Of a DNA stretch of 64,000 nucleotides, positions 8,095 through 17,016 are shown piece by piece. Each line of letters starts with the position of its first letter. Within the stretch, counting starts at the first letter, position 1. The DNA is taken from contig NZ_KB892024.1 of NCBI RefSeq assembly GCF_000373645.1, positions 443,591 to 507,590 on the forward strand, read 5' to 3'. The DNA comes from Streptomyces sp. ATexAB-D23. GTDB lineage: Bacteria; Actinomycetota; Actinomycetes; Streptomycetales; Streptomycetaceae. Both the position numbers and the translations under genes were made by a program. The notes beneath the pieces are model-generated. The model was not told the DNA's origin and did not search any database. It saw nothing but the letters and a program-made list of their open reading frames with translations.

Positions 8095-8895
8095 ATGCCG
8101 CCCTCGCAGAAGCGCCCCCGTCGCTACGACCCGGTCAGGACCCGTGCCGCGGTCCTGGCCCAGTTCGCGCACGTACGGGAAGCCGTCCGCACCCTGACCC
8201 CGAGACAGCTCGCCTCCCCGAGCGGCCTCGGGGACTGGACGGTGCGCGAGCTGGCCGCCCACATCACCATGGCGCTCTCGCACGTCAGCCGGACCCTGGA
8301 GCTCCCGGCCCCGGCACTGGCCAGGCCCGAGGTCTCCCTCGCGCGGTGGCCGCTCACCACGGCGGAGCGCGCCCCGCGCACAGCGGACGACACCGCCGCA
8401 CGCGCCGCGGACGCCCCGGACCTGGACACCCTGTACGCGGAGGTCGCCGCCCGCTTCGAGGCGCTGGTGCCGGCCGCGTCCGAGGACCGGCTGCTGGCGA
8501 CCCGGGTCGGAGCGATGCGCCTCGGCGACTTCCTGGTCACCCGCACCGTGGAGCTGGTCGTCCACACCTACGACCTCAGCGAGGCGACCGGGCTCTCCAT
8601 CCCGTACGACCGGCAGGCGCTCGCGGCGTGCACCCGGCTGCTCGCCGACGCCCTGGCCGAGAAGGCGCCCGGCGGCTCGGTCGAGGTGCGGGTCCCGCCG
8701 TTCGCCGTGGTGCAGTGCGTCGAGGGCCCGCGCCACACCCGGGGCACCCCGCCCAACGTCGTGGAGACCGACCCGCTGACCTGGATACGGCTGGCGACCG
8801 GGCGTACGCGGTGGGAGCGGGAGGTCGACGCGGCGAAGGTCGGCGCCAGTGGCGAGCGGGCCGACTTGTCCGCCCTGCTGCCCCTCATGGGCTGA
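8095..8895 (+). CDS. Maleylpyruvate isomerase-family mycothiol-dependent protein
   Basis: 266-residue protein of the DinB-like/MDMPI group, which in actinobacteria use mycothiol as cofactor. The N-terminal helical-bundle domain contains LASPSGLGDWTVRELAAHIT, whose histidine is the family metal ligand, and later DFLVTRTVELVVHTYDLSEA with a second conserved His. The C-terminal region is sterol-carrier-like (LTWIRLATGRTRWE). Family members range from true isomerases to proteins of unknown substrate, so only the family is claimed. The ATG at 8095 is the first that gives the family N terminus. The next gene is 67 bp downstream. Confidence 0.8.
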   Translation: MPPSQKRPRRYDPVRTRAAVLAQFAHVREAVRTLTPRQLASPSGLGDWTVRELAAHITMALSHVSRTLELPAPALARPEVSLARWPLTTAERAPRTADDTAARAADAPDLDTLYAEVAARFEALVPAASEDRLLATRVGAMRLGDFLVTRTVELVVHTYDLSEATGLSIPYDRQALAACTRLLADALAEKAPGGSVEVRVPPFAVVQCVEGPRHTRGTPPNVVETDPLTWIRLATGRTRWEREVDAAKVGASGERADLSALLPLMG

Positions 8896-8962
8896 CGGGC
8901 CGGTTCCGGTTCCGGCGGCCCGGCAGGGGAACCGGATCGCCCGTGCCCGCCGTCTCACCGGC

Positions 8963-9829
8963 ATGCAGCTCTCCACGCAGCCTTCCACGCGGCGACGGCA
9001 CCTGGCCGTCGGCCTCCTGGCCCTGCTCGCCCTCACCGCCTGCGGCACGGAGTCGGCCGACGGGACCGGCGCGGGCTCCTCACGGGCCGCCCCCGCAGGT
9101 GACAGCGGCTCCGCACAGCCGGCCGAGTCCCTCACCGGAGTGCGGTGGAACGTCGACGCGCTGACGGTCGACGGGCGGCGCACCAAGGCCCCGGCCGGCG
9201 CGCACCTGGAGATCGACACGAAGGGCCGGGCCGGCGGGAGCTACGGCTGCAACCGGTTCACCGCGCAGGTGCGGCTCGACGGCGACACCCTCACCGTCGA
9301 GCAGGGGCTGACCACCGAGATGGGCTGCGAACCGGCCGTCCAGCGCTTCGAATCCCTCCTGGCCGGCGCCTTCAAGGGCAGGCTCACCGCCACCGTGAAG
9401 GACAAGACGGTCACCCTGACCACGGCGAAGGGCGACACCATCACCCTCACCGCGAGCCGCCCGGTCCCGCTCGCGGGCACCGACTGGCGGGTCACCACGC
9501 TGGCCTCCGGCTCCACCGCCTCGTCCGTGCCCAGCGGCACGGAGGGCGGGGCGCGGATCACCTTCGGCCGGGACGGCACGGTCCACGGCACCCTCGGCTG
9601 CAACACCTTCCGGGCCACGGCAGAGGTCTCCGGCTCCACGATCACCTTCGGCCCGCTCACCGCCACTCGGAAGACGTGCCCGGACCCCGACATGCGGCTG
9701 GAGAGCGCCGTACGCGAGGTGCTCGACGGGACCAGGACGACCTTCGCCATCGACCAGCGGACGCTGACCCTCACCACTCAGGGCGGCGACAAGGGGATCG
9801 GCGCCTCGGCGGCCGAGGAGAACGGCTGA
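8963..9829 (+). CDS. META-domain lipoprotein (two HslJ-like domains)
   Basis: 288-residue exported lipoprotein. The signal peptide has RRR, a hydrophobic core LAVGLLALLAL and lipobox LTAC. The mature part carries two META/HslJ domains, about residues 58-150 and 155-265. Each opens with a G-x-x-W strand (LTGVRWNVDAL, LAGTDWRVTTL), has GCN (SYGCNRF, LGCNTF) and a late conserved Cys (TEMGC, TRKTC). HslJ-like domains are associated with stress resistance in other bacteria; the role here is unknown. ATG at 8963. Confidence 0.85.
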   Translation: MQLSTQPSTRRRHLAVGLLALLALTACGTESADGTGAGSSRAAPAGDSGSAQPAESLTGVRWNVDALTVDGRRTKAPAGAHLEIDTKGRAGGSYGCNRFTAQVRLDGDTLTVEQGLTTEMGCEPAVQRFESLLAGAFKGRLTATVKDKTVTLTTAKGDTITLTASRPVPLAGTDWRVTTLASGSTASSVPSGTEGGARITFGRDGTVHGTLGCNTFRATAEVSGSTITFGPLTATRKTCPDPDMRLESAVREVLDGTRTTFAIDQRTLTLTTQGGDKGIGASAAEENG

Positions 9830-10237
9830 AGGGAACGGCCGAGGGGAGCGGCTGAGGCCGGTTCGGCGGATCGAGCCCGACCGCGACCGGCCGCCGGTCC
9901 CCGAGAAGCCGCATACCGGGCGGCGACGGTGTGAGGCTCGCCACGAAACGACCGTTCGGGCCCTGCCCGCACGGTCGCCGCGAGCCGCCTCACACAGCGC
10001 CACGAACAGGACCGTCGACGCCCTCGGCCGGGTGGCCGGAACCTGTCGGTAACCGGCCGGTGATCCGGGTGTCGCCTGCCCTGCGGCGGTTGCCGCGCGT
10101 AGACCCGGACGGGGCGGCGATCACTGCGGGTGACAGGTCCGACGGCCCGGAGAGCGGGTTCCGGGGGCCCTTCCGGGCCGGTTCGGCGCGGCATCCCCAA
10201 TTCGGACCAGTGGTCGATCTCCCCTACACTCGGTGGC
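9830..10237 (+). promoter_or_regulatory. Gap upstream of purF with a likely leaderless promoter
   Basis: 408 bp without a gene. TACACT at 10225-10230 is a good -10 box, with TTCGGA (10201-10206) 18 bp upstream as a weak -35. Transcription would begin at about 10237-10238, exactly at the purF GTG, which has no ribosome-binding site, implying a leaderless mRNA. Nothing else recognised in the rest of the gap. Confidence 0.5.
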
Positions 10238-11764
10238 GTGCCTCGTGGTGATGGACGACTCAACCACGACCTGCTCCCCGGAGAGAAAGGCCCCCAGGAC
10301 GCTTGCGGCGTCTTCGGTGTCTGGGCTCCGGGCGAAGAGGTCGCCAAGCTCACCTATTTCGGACTGTATGCCCTGCAGCACCGTGGACAGGAGTCCGCGG
10401 GCATCGCAGTGAGCAACGGGTCCCAGATCCTGGTCTTCAAGGACATGGGACTGGTCTCGCAGGTCTTCGACGAAACCTCCCTGGGATCGCTCCAGGGCCA
10501 TATCGCGGTCGGTCATGCCCGCTACTCCACCACCGGTGCCTCGGTGTGGGAGAACGCGCAGCCGACGTTCCGTGCGACCGCGCACGGCTCGATCGCCCTG
10601 GGTCACAACGGCAACCTGGTCAACACGGCCCAGCTCGCGGAGATGGTCGCCGACCTCCCGCGCAAGGACGGCCGCGCCACCCAGGTCGCCGCGACCAACG
10701 ACACCGATCTGGTGACCGCCCTGCTCGCCGGCCAGACCGACGAGGACGGCAAGCCGCTCACCATCGAGGAGGCCGCCGCCAAGGTGCTTCCCGAGGTGCG
10801 GGGCGCCTTCTCCCTCGTCTTCATGGACGAGCACACGCTCTACGCCGCCCGTGACCCGCAGGGCATCCGCCCGCTGGTCCTCGGCCGCCTGGAGCGCGGC
10901 TGGGTGGTCGCTTCGGAGTCGGCCGCCCTCGACATCTGCGGTGCCAGCTTCGTCCGCGAGATCGAGCCGGGCGAGATGATCGCCGTGGACGAGAACGGTC
11001 TGCGCACCTCTCGATTCGCGGAAGCGAAGCCCAAGGGCTGCGTCTTCGAGTACGTCTATCTGGCCCGCCCCGACACCGACATCGCCGGCCGCAACGTGTA
11101 CCTCTCCCGTGTGGAGATGGGCCGCAGGCTGGCCGCCGAGGCGCCCGTCGAGGCCGATCTGGTCATAGCGACGCCGGAGTCCGGCACCCCCGCGGCCATC
11201 GGCTACGCGGAGGCCAGCGGGATTCCGTTCGGCGCCGGCCTGGTGAAGAACGCCTACGTCGGCCGGACCTTCATCCAGCCGTCCCAGACGATTCGCCAGC
11301 TGGGCATCCGCCTCAAGCTGAACCCCCTCAAGGAAGTCATCAAGGGCAAGCGCCTGGTGGTCGTCGACGACTCGATCGTCCGCGGCAACACCCAGCGCGC
11401 ACTGGTCCGGATGCTCCGCGAGGCCGGTGCGGCCGAGATCCACATCCGGATCTCGTCCCCGCCCGTGAAGTGGCCCTGCTTCTTCGGCATCGACTTCGCG
11501 ACCCGCGCCGAGCTGATCGCCAACGGCATGTCCGTCGAGGAGATCGGCACCTCCATGGGCGCCGACTCGCTCGCGTACATCTCGATCGACTCGATGATCG
11601 AGGCCACGACGATCGACAAGCCGAATCTGTGCCGCGCCTGCTTCGACGGTGAGTACCCGATGGAGCTTCCCGACCCGGAGCTGCTCGGCAAGCAGCTGCT
11701 GGAGACCGAGCTGGCGGCAGGCCCTGCGGCGACGGCCGCGGCCGACGCGCTGCGGCGTCCGTGA
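10238..11764 (+). CDS. purF: Amidophosphoribosyltransferase
   Basis: First committed enzyme of purine synthesis: PRPP plus glutamine to phosphoribosylamine. 508 residues. The N-terminal Ntn glutaminase domain has nucleophile Cys23 in QDACGVFG, so a 22-residue propeptide must be cleaved. HRGQESAGIA and GHNGNL follow. The C-terminal phosphoribosyltransferase domain has the PRPP loop VVVDDSIVRGNT. Cys in PCFFGIDF and CRAC in NLCRACFDGEYP fit the iron-sulphur-containing Bacillus-type enzyme. The GTG at 10238 lacks a Shine-Dalgarno and sits where transcription probably starts. purM follows after 60 bp. Confidence 0.96.
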   Translation: MPRGDGRLNHDLLPGEKGPQDACGVFGVWAPGEEVAKLTYFGLYALQHRGQESAGIAVSNGSQILVFKDMGLVSQVFDETSLGSLQGHIAVGHARYSTTGASVWENAQPTFRATAHGSIALGHNGNLVNTAQLAEMVADLPRKDGRATQVAATNDTDLVTALLAGQTDEDGKPLTIEEAAAKVLPEVRGAFSLVFMDEHTLYAARDPQGIRPLVLGRLERGWVVASESAALDICGASFVREIEPGEMIAVDENGLRTSRFAEAKPKGCVFEYVYLARPDTDIAGRNVYLSRVEMGRRLAAEAPVEADLVIATPESGTPAAIGYAEASGIPFGAGLVKNAYVGRTFIQPSQTIRQLGIRLKLNPLKEVIKGKRLVVVDDSIVRGNTQRALVRMLREAGAAEIHIRISSPPVKWPCFFGIDFATRAELIANGMSVEEIGTSMGADSLAYISIDSMIEATTIDKPNLCRACFDGEYPMELPDPELLGKQLLETELAAGPAATAAADALRRP

Positions 11765-11824
11765 CCCGGACCGCCCGGCAGCCCTTCCCCCAGCCCCGTA
11801 TTTCCACACGAAAGATCCCAGGCA

Positions 11825-12898
11825 ATGTCTGAGACAACAGGTGCTTCCTACGCGGCAGCGGGCGTCGACATCGAGGCCGGCGACCGCGCCGTCGAGCTGA
11901 TGAAGGAGTGGGTGAAGAAGACGCAGCGCCCCGAGGTCGCAGGACTCGGCGGTCTCGGCGGCTTCGCCGGCCTCTTCGACGCCTCGGCGCTCAAGCGCTA
12001 CGAGCGTCCGCTCCTCGCCTCCGCCACGGACGGCGTCGGCACCAAGGTCGACCTCGCCCGCCAGATGGGCGTGTACGACACCATCGGCCACGACCTCGTC
12101 GGCATGGTCGTGGACGACCTCGTCGTCTGCGGCGCCGAGCCGCTGTTCATGACCGACTACATCTGCGTCGGCAAGGTGCACCCCGAGCGTGTCGCGGCCA
12201 TCGTCAAGGGCATCGCCGAGGGCTGTGTGCTGGCCGGCTGCGCCCTGGTCGGCGGGGAGACCGCCGAGCACCCGGGCCTGCTGGGCGCGGACGACTTCGA
12301 CGTGGCCGGCGCCGGTACGGGCGTGGTCGAGGCCGACCGTCTGCTGGGCCCCGACCGCATCCGCAAGGGCGACGCCGTGATCGCCATGGCGTCCTCGGGT
12401 CTTCACTCCAACGGGTACTCGCTCGTCCGCCACGTGGTCTTCGACCGGGCCGGCTGGACGCTGGACCGCCAGGTCGAGGAGTTCGGCCGGACGCTCGGCG
12501 AGGAGCTCCTCGAGCCCACCCGGATCTACTCGCTGGACTGCCTCGCGCTCACCCGTACGACCGAGGTGCACGGCTTCAGCCACGTCACCGGCGGCGGTCT
12601 GGCCAACAACCTGGCACGCGTCGTCCCGGACACCCTGCACGCCACGGTGGACCGCTCCACCTGGACCCCCGGCGCCGTCTTCGACCTCGTCGGCAAGGCC
12701 GGTCAGGTCGAGCAGCTGGAGCTGGAGAAGACGCTCAACATGGGCGTCGGCATGATCGCGATCGTCCCCGCCGAATCGGTGGACGCCGCGCTGACGACCC
12801 TGGCCGACCGCGGCGTCGACTCCTGGGTCGCCGGCGAGATCACCGACCGGGGCGCACACACGACGGGCGCGGAGCTCGTGGGCGCGTACGCACGCTGA
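11825..12898 (+). CDS. purM: Phosphoribosylformylglycinamidine cyclo-ligase (AIR synthetase)
   Basis: Closes FGAM, the product of PurSQL, to AIR using ATP. 357 residues, normal for the family. Characteristic segments: SYAAAGVDIEAGDRAVELM at the N terminus, LASATDGVGTKVDLA, HDLVGMVVDDLVVCGAEPLF, LVGGETAEHPG and SSGLHSNGYSLVR. It lies 60 bp downstream of purF on the same strand, probably cotranscribed, and is followed by a hairpin at 13032-13060. Confidence 0.96.
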   Translation: MSETTGASYAAAGVDIEAGDRAVELMKEWVKKTQRPEVAGLGGLGGFAGLFDASALKRYERPLLASATDGVGTKVDLARQMGVYDTIGHDLVGMVVDDLVVCGAEPLFMTDYICVGKVHPERVAAIVKGIAEGCVLAGCALVGGETAEHPGLLGADDFDVAGAGTGVVEADRLLGPDRIRKGDAVIAMASSGLHSNGYSLVRHVVFDRAGWTLDRQVEEFGRTLGEELLEPTRIYSLDCLALTRTTEVHGFSHVTGGGLANNLARVVPDTLHATVDRSTWTPGAVFDLVGKAGQVEQLELEKTLNMGVGMIAIVPAESVDAALTTLADRGVDSWVAGEITDRGAHTTGAELVGAYAR

Positions 12899-13031
12899 GT
12901 GGGGACCGGCCGTCGCTTCCGCACCACCGGGACACGCACGGAACACCGGGTGGGCCCTCGGGTCCGCCCGGTCACCGGCTGCCTCGTCGGCTCCGGACCG
13001 GGACAGCCGCTCCGGACCGGGACAGCACAGA

Positions 13032-13060
13032 ACCCGGTCCGGGACAGGCCCGGACCGGGT
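13032..13060 (+). terminator. Terminator between purM and the DUF3073 gene
   Basis: 12-bp perfect stem ACCCGGTCCGGG with a 5-nt loop between convergent genes, so it can act for both. Shorter direct repeats of GGACCGGGACAG precede it. Confidence 0.75.
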
Positions 13061-13078
13061 CGATGTGTCAATGCGAGG

Positions 13079-13336
13079 TCAAGCGCCGCGGCGCTTGGAC
13101 GACGGACCGGACTGCTGGTCCCCGTCCTCGTCCTCGTCGTCGTTGTAGAGATCCGCGTACTGTGCGTACGGGTCATCTTCCTCGTCGTCGTCCTCGAACG
13201 GCTCTGCGTTCGGTGGCTGACTCGAAGGCGATGCGCCCAGCTCATTGGCCAGACGCGACAGGTCAGTCCCGCCGGTGCTGTACTTCAGCTGGCGGGCGAC
13301 CTTGGTCTGCTTGGCCTTTGCCCGGCCGCGCCCCAT
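13079..13336 (-). CDS. DUF3073 family protein
   Basis: 85-residue conserved actinobacterial protein of unknown function. It has a basic start MGRGRAKAKQTKVARQLKY, a hydrophilic middle, and a very acidic C-terminal half (EDDDEEDD, NDDEDEDGD) ending in a basic SSKRRGA. This charge-split, probably disordered layout is typical of DUF3073. ATG at 13336; the frame stays open upstream but without family sequence. Convergent with purM, as in S. coelicolor from memory. Confidence 0.85.
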   Translation of the reverse strand: MGRGRAKAKQTKVARQLKYSTGGTDLSRLANELGASPSSQPPNAEPFEDDDEEDDPYAQYADLYNDDEDEDGDQQSGPSSKRRGA

Positions 13337-13616
13337 GGCTCGACCCCCTCGGTGACGGGGCTCGACGGCCCCAGAGTCTTGACACGCGTTCATGTTTCAG
13401 GACGGACTCTCGGCAGAGAGACCGTGCCTGTAGAGCTTTAACGGTACCTGCTTCCGCGGCCATACGGTACGCCGCCCGCATCACGTGCCCCGGAAGAGGA
13501 CCCGCGAGGAGCCCCGTCCTCGCTGGTCAACTGCGATTTTAACCTCTTATCGGCAGGCGACCCGCCGACCGGGGTGAGTCTTGTCTCCCCGGCCGGCCGC
13601 CGGCGCGCGCGAAAGC
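13337..13616. promoter_or_regulatory. Gap upstream of the DUF3073 gene
   Basis: No gene seen. The part nearest 13336 must hold the minus-strand promoter. AT-rich stretches at about 13435-13445 and 13530-13545 (GATTTTAACC) stand out in otherwise GC-rich DNA, but I cannot assign promoter boxes with confidence. Confidence 0.35.
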
Positions 13617-13642
13617 GGGCCGCCGGCCGGAGCCGGCGGCCC
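13617..13642 (-). terminator. Terminator of vdh
   Basis: Perfect 11-bp stem GGGCCGCCGGC with a 4-nt loop, 16 bp beyond the vdh stop codon. Confidence 0.75.
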
Positions 13643-13657
13643 GGGGGCCCGCACGGA

Positions 13658-14749
13658 TCAGCGGCGGCGGGCCTCGGCCATCCGCTGCTCGGCGATCCGG
13701 TCGGCGGCGGCGGCCGGCGGAATCCCATCAGCCTTCGCACGTGCGAATATGGTCAGCGTGGTGTCGAAGATCTTCGTGGCCTTGGCCTTGCACCGGTCGA
13801 AGTCGAACCCGTTCAGCTCGTCGGCGACCTGGATGACACCGCCCGCGTTCACCACGTAGTCGGGCGCGTACAGGATCGCGCGGTCCGCGAGGTCCTTCTC
13901 GACACCCGGGTGCGCGAGCTGGTTGTTGGCCGCACCGCACACCACCTTCGCGGTGAGCACCGGCACGCTGTCGTCGTTGAGGGCGCCGCCCAGCGCGCAC
14001 GGGGCGTAGATGTCCAGGCCCTCGGTGCGGATGAGCGCCTCGGTGTCCGCCGCGACGGCGACCCCGGGGTGCTTCTCGGTGATCCGGCGCACGGACTCCT
14101 CCCGCACATCGGTGATCACCACGTCGGCGCCGTCCGCGAGCAGGTGCTCGACGAGGTGGTGGCCGACCTTGCCGACTCCGGCGACCCCCACTTTTCGGCC
14201 ACGCAGCGTCGGGTCGCCCCACAGGTGCTGGGCGGAGGCGCGCATGCCCTGGAAGACACCGAAGGCGGTGAGCACGGAGGAGTCGCCCGCGCCGCCGTTC
14301 TCGGGGGAGCGGCCGGTGGTCCAGCGGCACTCGCGGGCCACCACGTCCATGTCGGCGACATAGGTGCCGACGTCGCAGGCCGTCACGTAACGGCCACCGA
14401 GCGAGGCCACGAACCGGCCGTAGGCAAGGAGCAGTTCCTCGCTCTTGATCTGCTCCGGGTCGCCGATGATGACGGCCTTGCCGCCCCCGTGGTCGAGGCC
14501 GGCCAGGGCGTTCTTGTACGACATTCCGCGCGCGAGGTTCAGCGCGTCGGCGACGGCCTCCGCCTCGGAGGCGTACGGGTAGAAGCGGGTACCGCCGAGG
14601 GCCGGGCCCAGGGCGGTGGAGTGGAGCGCGATGACGGCCTTGAGGCCGCTGGCACGGTCCTGGCAGAGGACGACTTGTTCGTGTCCGCCCTGGTCCGAGT
14701 GGAACAGGGTGTGCAGGACATCGACAGGCACGCCGGTCACATCGGTCAC
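13658..14749 (-). CDS. vdh: Valine dehydrogenase (Leu/Val/Phe dehydrogenase family)
   Basis: NAD-dependent oxidative deamination of valine and other branched-chain amino acids, the first catabolic step and a source of acyl starter units for antibiotics in Streptomyces. 363 residues. The catalytic domain has GPALGGTRFYPYASEAEA and the active-site lysine region LDHGGGKAVI; the Rossmann motif is GVAGVGKVGHHL. The GTG at 14749 gives VTDVTGV and has GGGAG about 9 nt upstream; an in-frame TTG at 14764 is 20 nt from its nearest GGAGG and less likely. Divergent from the next gene across 178 bp. Confidence 0.93.
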   Translation of the reverse strand: MTDVTGVPVDVLHTLFHSDQGGHEQVVLCQDRASGLKAVIALHSTALGPALGGTRFYPYASEAEAVADALNLARGMSYKNALAGLDHGGGKAVIIGDPEQIKSEELLLAYGRFVASLGGRYVTACDVGTYVADMDVVARECRWTTGRSPENGGAGDSSVLTAFGVFQGMRASAQHLWGDPTLRGRKVGVAGVGKVGHHLVEHLLADGADVVITDVREESVRRITEKHPGVAVAADTEALIRTEGLDIYAPCALGGALNDDSVPVLTAKVVCGAANNQLAHPGVEKDLADRAILYAPDYVVNAGGVIQVADELNGFDFDRCKAKATKIFDTTLTIFARAKADGIPPAAAADRIAEQRMAEARRR

Positions 14750-14927
14750 TGTGGTGACTCCCAAGTACGAAGCGGCGGGAAGGTCCCTCCTGAAGGTGGG
14801 GAGGGCCCACCGGACCGACCGCCACGGACGGCCCGGTGGGCAAGAGGGTAAGTCCTACGCGCACGTAGATCTGTTCCAGTGCCCAGGATCACCCCCTACC
14901 GGGGGACAGGCGTGACACGATCACCGC

Positions 14928-15773
14928 ATGTCGGTGGTGTCTTCGGTGCTCGTCCCTTACGCGTCCTACCTCCGGGTCTACGAGCCACTGGCGGCCTTCC
15001 CGGAGGCCGAGCGCGCGCACTGGGCCCGCTACGCGGCCCGGGACCGGATCCCCACGGCCCAGGACGAACTGCGCCGCTCGCTCGCGGACTTGGCGGCGAC
15101 CCCGCCCGCCGGAGTGCCCGTCCACGAGAGCGCGGACGCCTTCGTCGCGGAGGCGGACGGCGTGGTGTGCGTCTGCCCGTGGCGGACCCGGCTGCGCGGG
15201 TGGCTGGCCCTGGACGGGCTGGCGGACCTGTTCCCCGGGCCGGTGCTCGACGCGGTGCTGCCGCCGGTGGTGCGCGGCCAGGTCCTCGCCGACCACGAGC
15301 GGTGGGCGCAGCGCAATCCGGACGCCCGGCCGTGGATCAGGACGGCGGTGTGGCAGGTGCCGGTGCGCTGGTTCGTGCTGTTCACGGACGAGGAGCGCGA
15401 GCATGTGACGGCCGGGCGGGACGGGGAGCCGCCCGTGTTCCGCTACCGCACGCCGATGGTCCAGGCGCGGCGCCGGCTGGCCAGGTCGCTCAGGACGCTG
15501 CGGGAGACGATGGACGAGGGGCCGCTGACCGCGGGCCTGGTGGACGTCGGGCGGTGGCTGGAGGAGTTCCATCCGCGCGCGCTGGTCGAGCTGGACTACG
15601 GCGGGCTCGTGCACGCGCTGCCGGAGCGGCAGCTCGCTCAGGACCGCAGCGCCGCCGATGTGGCCGAGGGCATCGCAGCGCTGCGCGCGGGGGACGCCGA
15701 GAGGGCGGCCGAGGCGTACGCGCGTCTCGCGGAGCGCTGGCGGGCCGTAAGGGACCGTCAGTTCGCCAACTGA
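14928..15773 (+). CDS. Conserved Streptomyces protein of unknown function
   Basis: 281 residues, soluble, no signal peptide or membrane helix. The sequence is rich in Arg, Ala and Trp; the middle reads WQVPVRWFVLFTDEEREH and the C terminus is helical and Ala-rich (AALRAGDAERAAEAYARLAE). I recognise no domain. It sits between vdh and bldC, as does a gene of similar size in S. coelicolor from memory. ATG at 14928; an inverted repeat CCCCCTACCGGGGG lies about 30 bp upstream. Confidence 0.75.
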   Translation: MSVVSSVLVPYASYLRVYEPLAAFPEAERAHWARYAARDRIPTAQDELRRSLADLAATPPAGVPVHESADAFVAEADGVVCVCPWRTRLRGWLALDGLADLFPGPVLDAVLPPVVRGQVLADHERWAQRNPDARPWIRTAVWQVPVRWFVLFTDEEREHVTAGRDGEPPVFRYRTPMVQARRRLARSLRTLRETMDEGPLTAGLVDVGRWLEEFHPRALVELDYGGLVHALPERQLAQDRSAADVAEGIAALRAGDAERAAEAYARLAERWRAVRDRQFAN

Positions 15774-15939
15774 ACGGCGATGAACCCGCTTCGTGTGTGA
15801 CACGTGAGGGTGAAGGGGCGGAAGCTTCTCCAGGGGCGTCAGGACCTACGTCCCGAACCGGGCCTTTGCCTCAACCGTGATGGATAGCACTTACGGGGCC
15901 CTTGCGCCCTTCCCTACTCCTCGTGCCAAAATAGGACAA

Positions 15940-15980
15940 GGAGTCCGGGGAGGACTCCATCCGTCCATGTCTGGACGGAT
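15940..15980 (+). promoter_or_regulatory. Two abutting hairpins upstream of bldC
   Basis: GGAGTCC-N5-GGACTCC (15940-15958) is directly followed by ATCCGTCCA-N4-TGGACGGAT (15959-15980), both perfect. They lie in the 513-bp gap before bldC (15774-16286), which also has GTGAC-N5-GTCAC at 16030-16044. Back-to-back hairpins could end read-through from the upstream gene or form part of an RNA leader. The gap otherwise shows no supported gene. Confidence 0.5.
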
Positions 15981-16286
15981 TGCTTCAGCATTGCACGCTA
16001 TGGGGGGTCTGGTGACCCCTGATCGCTCTGTGACTGATCGTCACGGGGGTGTGACTGTCCGCTATGGCATGGTCCATCGGCTTTCCGTCGCTGATGAACA
16101 CCTGGGAGGGCAATTCCATCGGTTTGGCCGACGTGGCTGGACGGATGGTGTAGTTGTAGTGCCGAGGACAAGCCGTTCGTCCTATAACCGACTCGGCCCG
16201 CGTCCGCCATTTCGGGCAACGCGGGTCAAGGTGCAGAATTTAGAGGAAAGAACCGAGATGGTTCGGTTCTCCCGAGGAGGCCGCTC

Positions 16287-16493
16287 ATGACCGCTCGCAC
16301 CCCTGATGCCGAGCCGCTGCTGACCCCGGCTGAGGTTGCCACGATGTTCCGCGTGGACCCGAAGACGGTTACCCGTTGGGCGAAGGCTGGCAAGCTCACG
16401 TCCATCCGCACGCTCGGTGGACATCGCCGGTACCGCGAGGCAGAGGTCCGCGCACTGCTTGCGGGTATTCCGCAGCAGCGCAGCGAGGCCTGA
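16287..16493 (+). CDS. bldC: Developmental regulator BldC (MerR-like DNA-binding protein)
   Basis: 68-residue protein made of a single winged-helix domain related to MerR but without an effector domain. It binds direct repeats cooperatively and delays the switch from vegetative growth to sporulation in Streptomyces. The core is LLTPAEVATMFRVDPKTVTR, WAKAGKLTSIRTLGGHRRYR and EVRALLAGI. Length matches the S. coelicolor protein as I recall it. The ATG has GAGGAGG 7 nt upstream. Its long upstream gap with hairpins suggests complex control. Confidence 0.96.
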   Translation: MTARTPDAEPLLTPAEVATMFRVDPKTVTRWAKAGKLTSIRTLGGHRRYREAEVRALLAGIPQQRSEA

Positions 16494-16570
16494 CAAACCC
16501 CCTGTCGCCGCGCCACACCTGGGCTTTTGGGTCCCCCAACCCACTTGCCCACCCATAGCTCCATATGACG

Positions 16571-16592
16571 GGCGCCCGCCCCAACGGGCGCC
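16571..16592. repeat. Inverted repeat downstream of bldC
   Basis: 7-bp arms GGCGCCC/GGGCGCC around an 8-nt loop, 78 bp beyond the bldC stop; possibly a first weak terminator. Confidence 0.5.
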
Positions 16593-16622
16593 ATACCTGT
16601 GCCATACGGGTCATGTCATCCG

Positions 16623-16660
16623 ATCGCGCTGGACTCCGCCGGGTCCAGCGCGATTTTTTT
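16623..16660 (+). terminator. Strong intrinsic terminator of bldC
   Basis: Perfect 12-bp stem ATCGCGCTGGAC/GTCCAGCGCGAT with an 8-nt loop, running directly into seven T residues. A true U-tract is unusual in this genome and makes this the clearest Rho-independent terminator in the window. Confidence 0.92.
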
Positions 16661-17016
16661 GTGCCCGCCGGTGCCCGAGTCGCTGCCCGCCCGTGCCCGA
16701 GTCGGGTCCGTATGCGGGTGTCGGGCCGGCCCCTGCGCGGGTCCGCGCGGGAGCGTCCCCGCGGCCTGTGGCGCACCCCGTGCCGCACCGCTCCGCGGCC
16801 CGGTGGCCGAGCGTCGGGAAGGCCGTCGGGGCCGCTTCACGCGGGTTCGGCGGGCGCCCTCCCGAGAGGTGCAATTGCACATATTAAATTCGCCAGTTGT
16901 AGGAAGGGTGTAAAGTCACCCCTTCTCAAAACTGATTCAGTGACACCCGTCACACCGCATAGGTGTTGCCAACTACGAGCCTGCCACTGTGAGGAAGCCG
17001 ACGGTCGCGCCGAAGG
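16661..17016. other. Gap with AT-rich island and 12-bp palindrome
   Basis: No gene supported. GTGCAATTGCAC (16869-16880) is a perfect palindrome followed by the AT-rich ATATTAAATTC and, further on, GGGTGTAAAGTCACC. This is promoter-like on either strand, but the nearest gene on the minus strand ends here and the short plus-strand frames downstream lie antisense to it. Confidence 0.4.

Noticed and set aside
15877..16290. Open frame ending in an ATGA overlap with bldC
   Set aside because: It runs through two perfect hairpins, has no recognisable sequence and no ribosome site; the gap looks regulatory.
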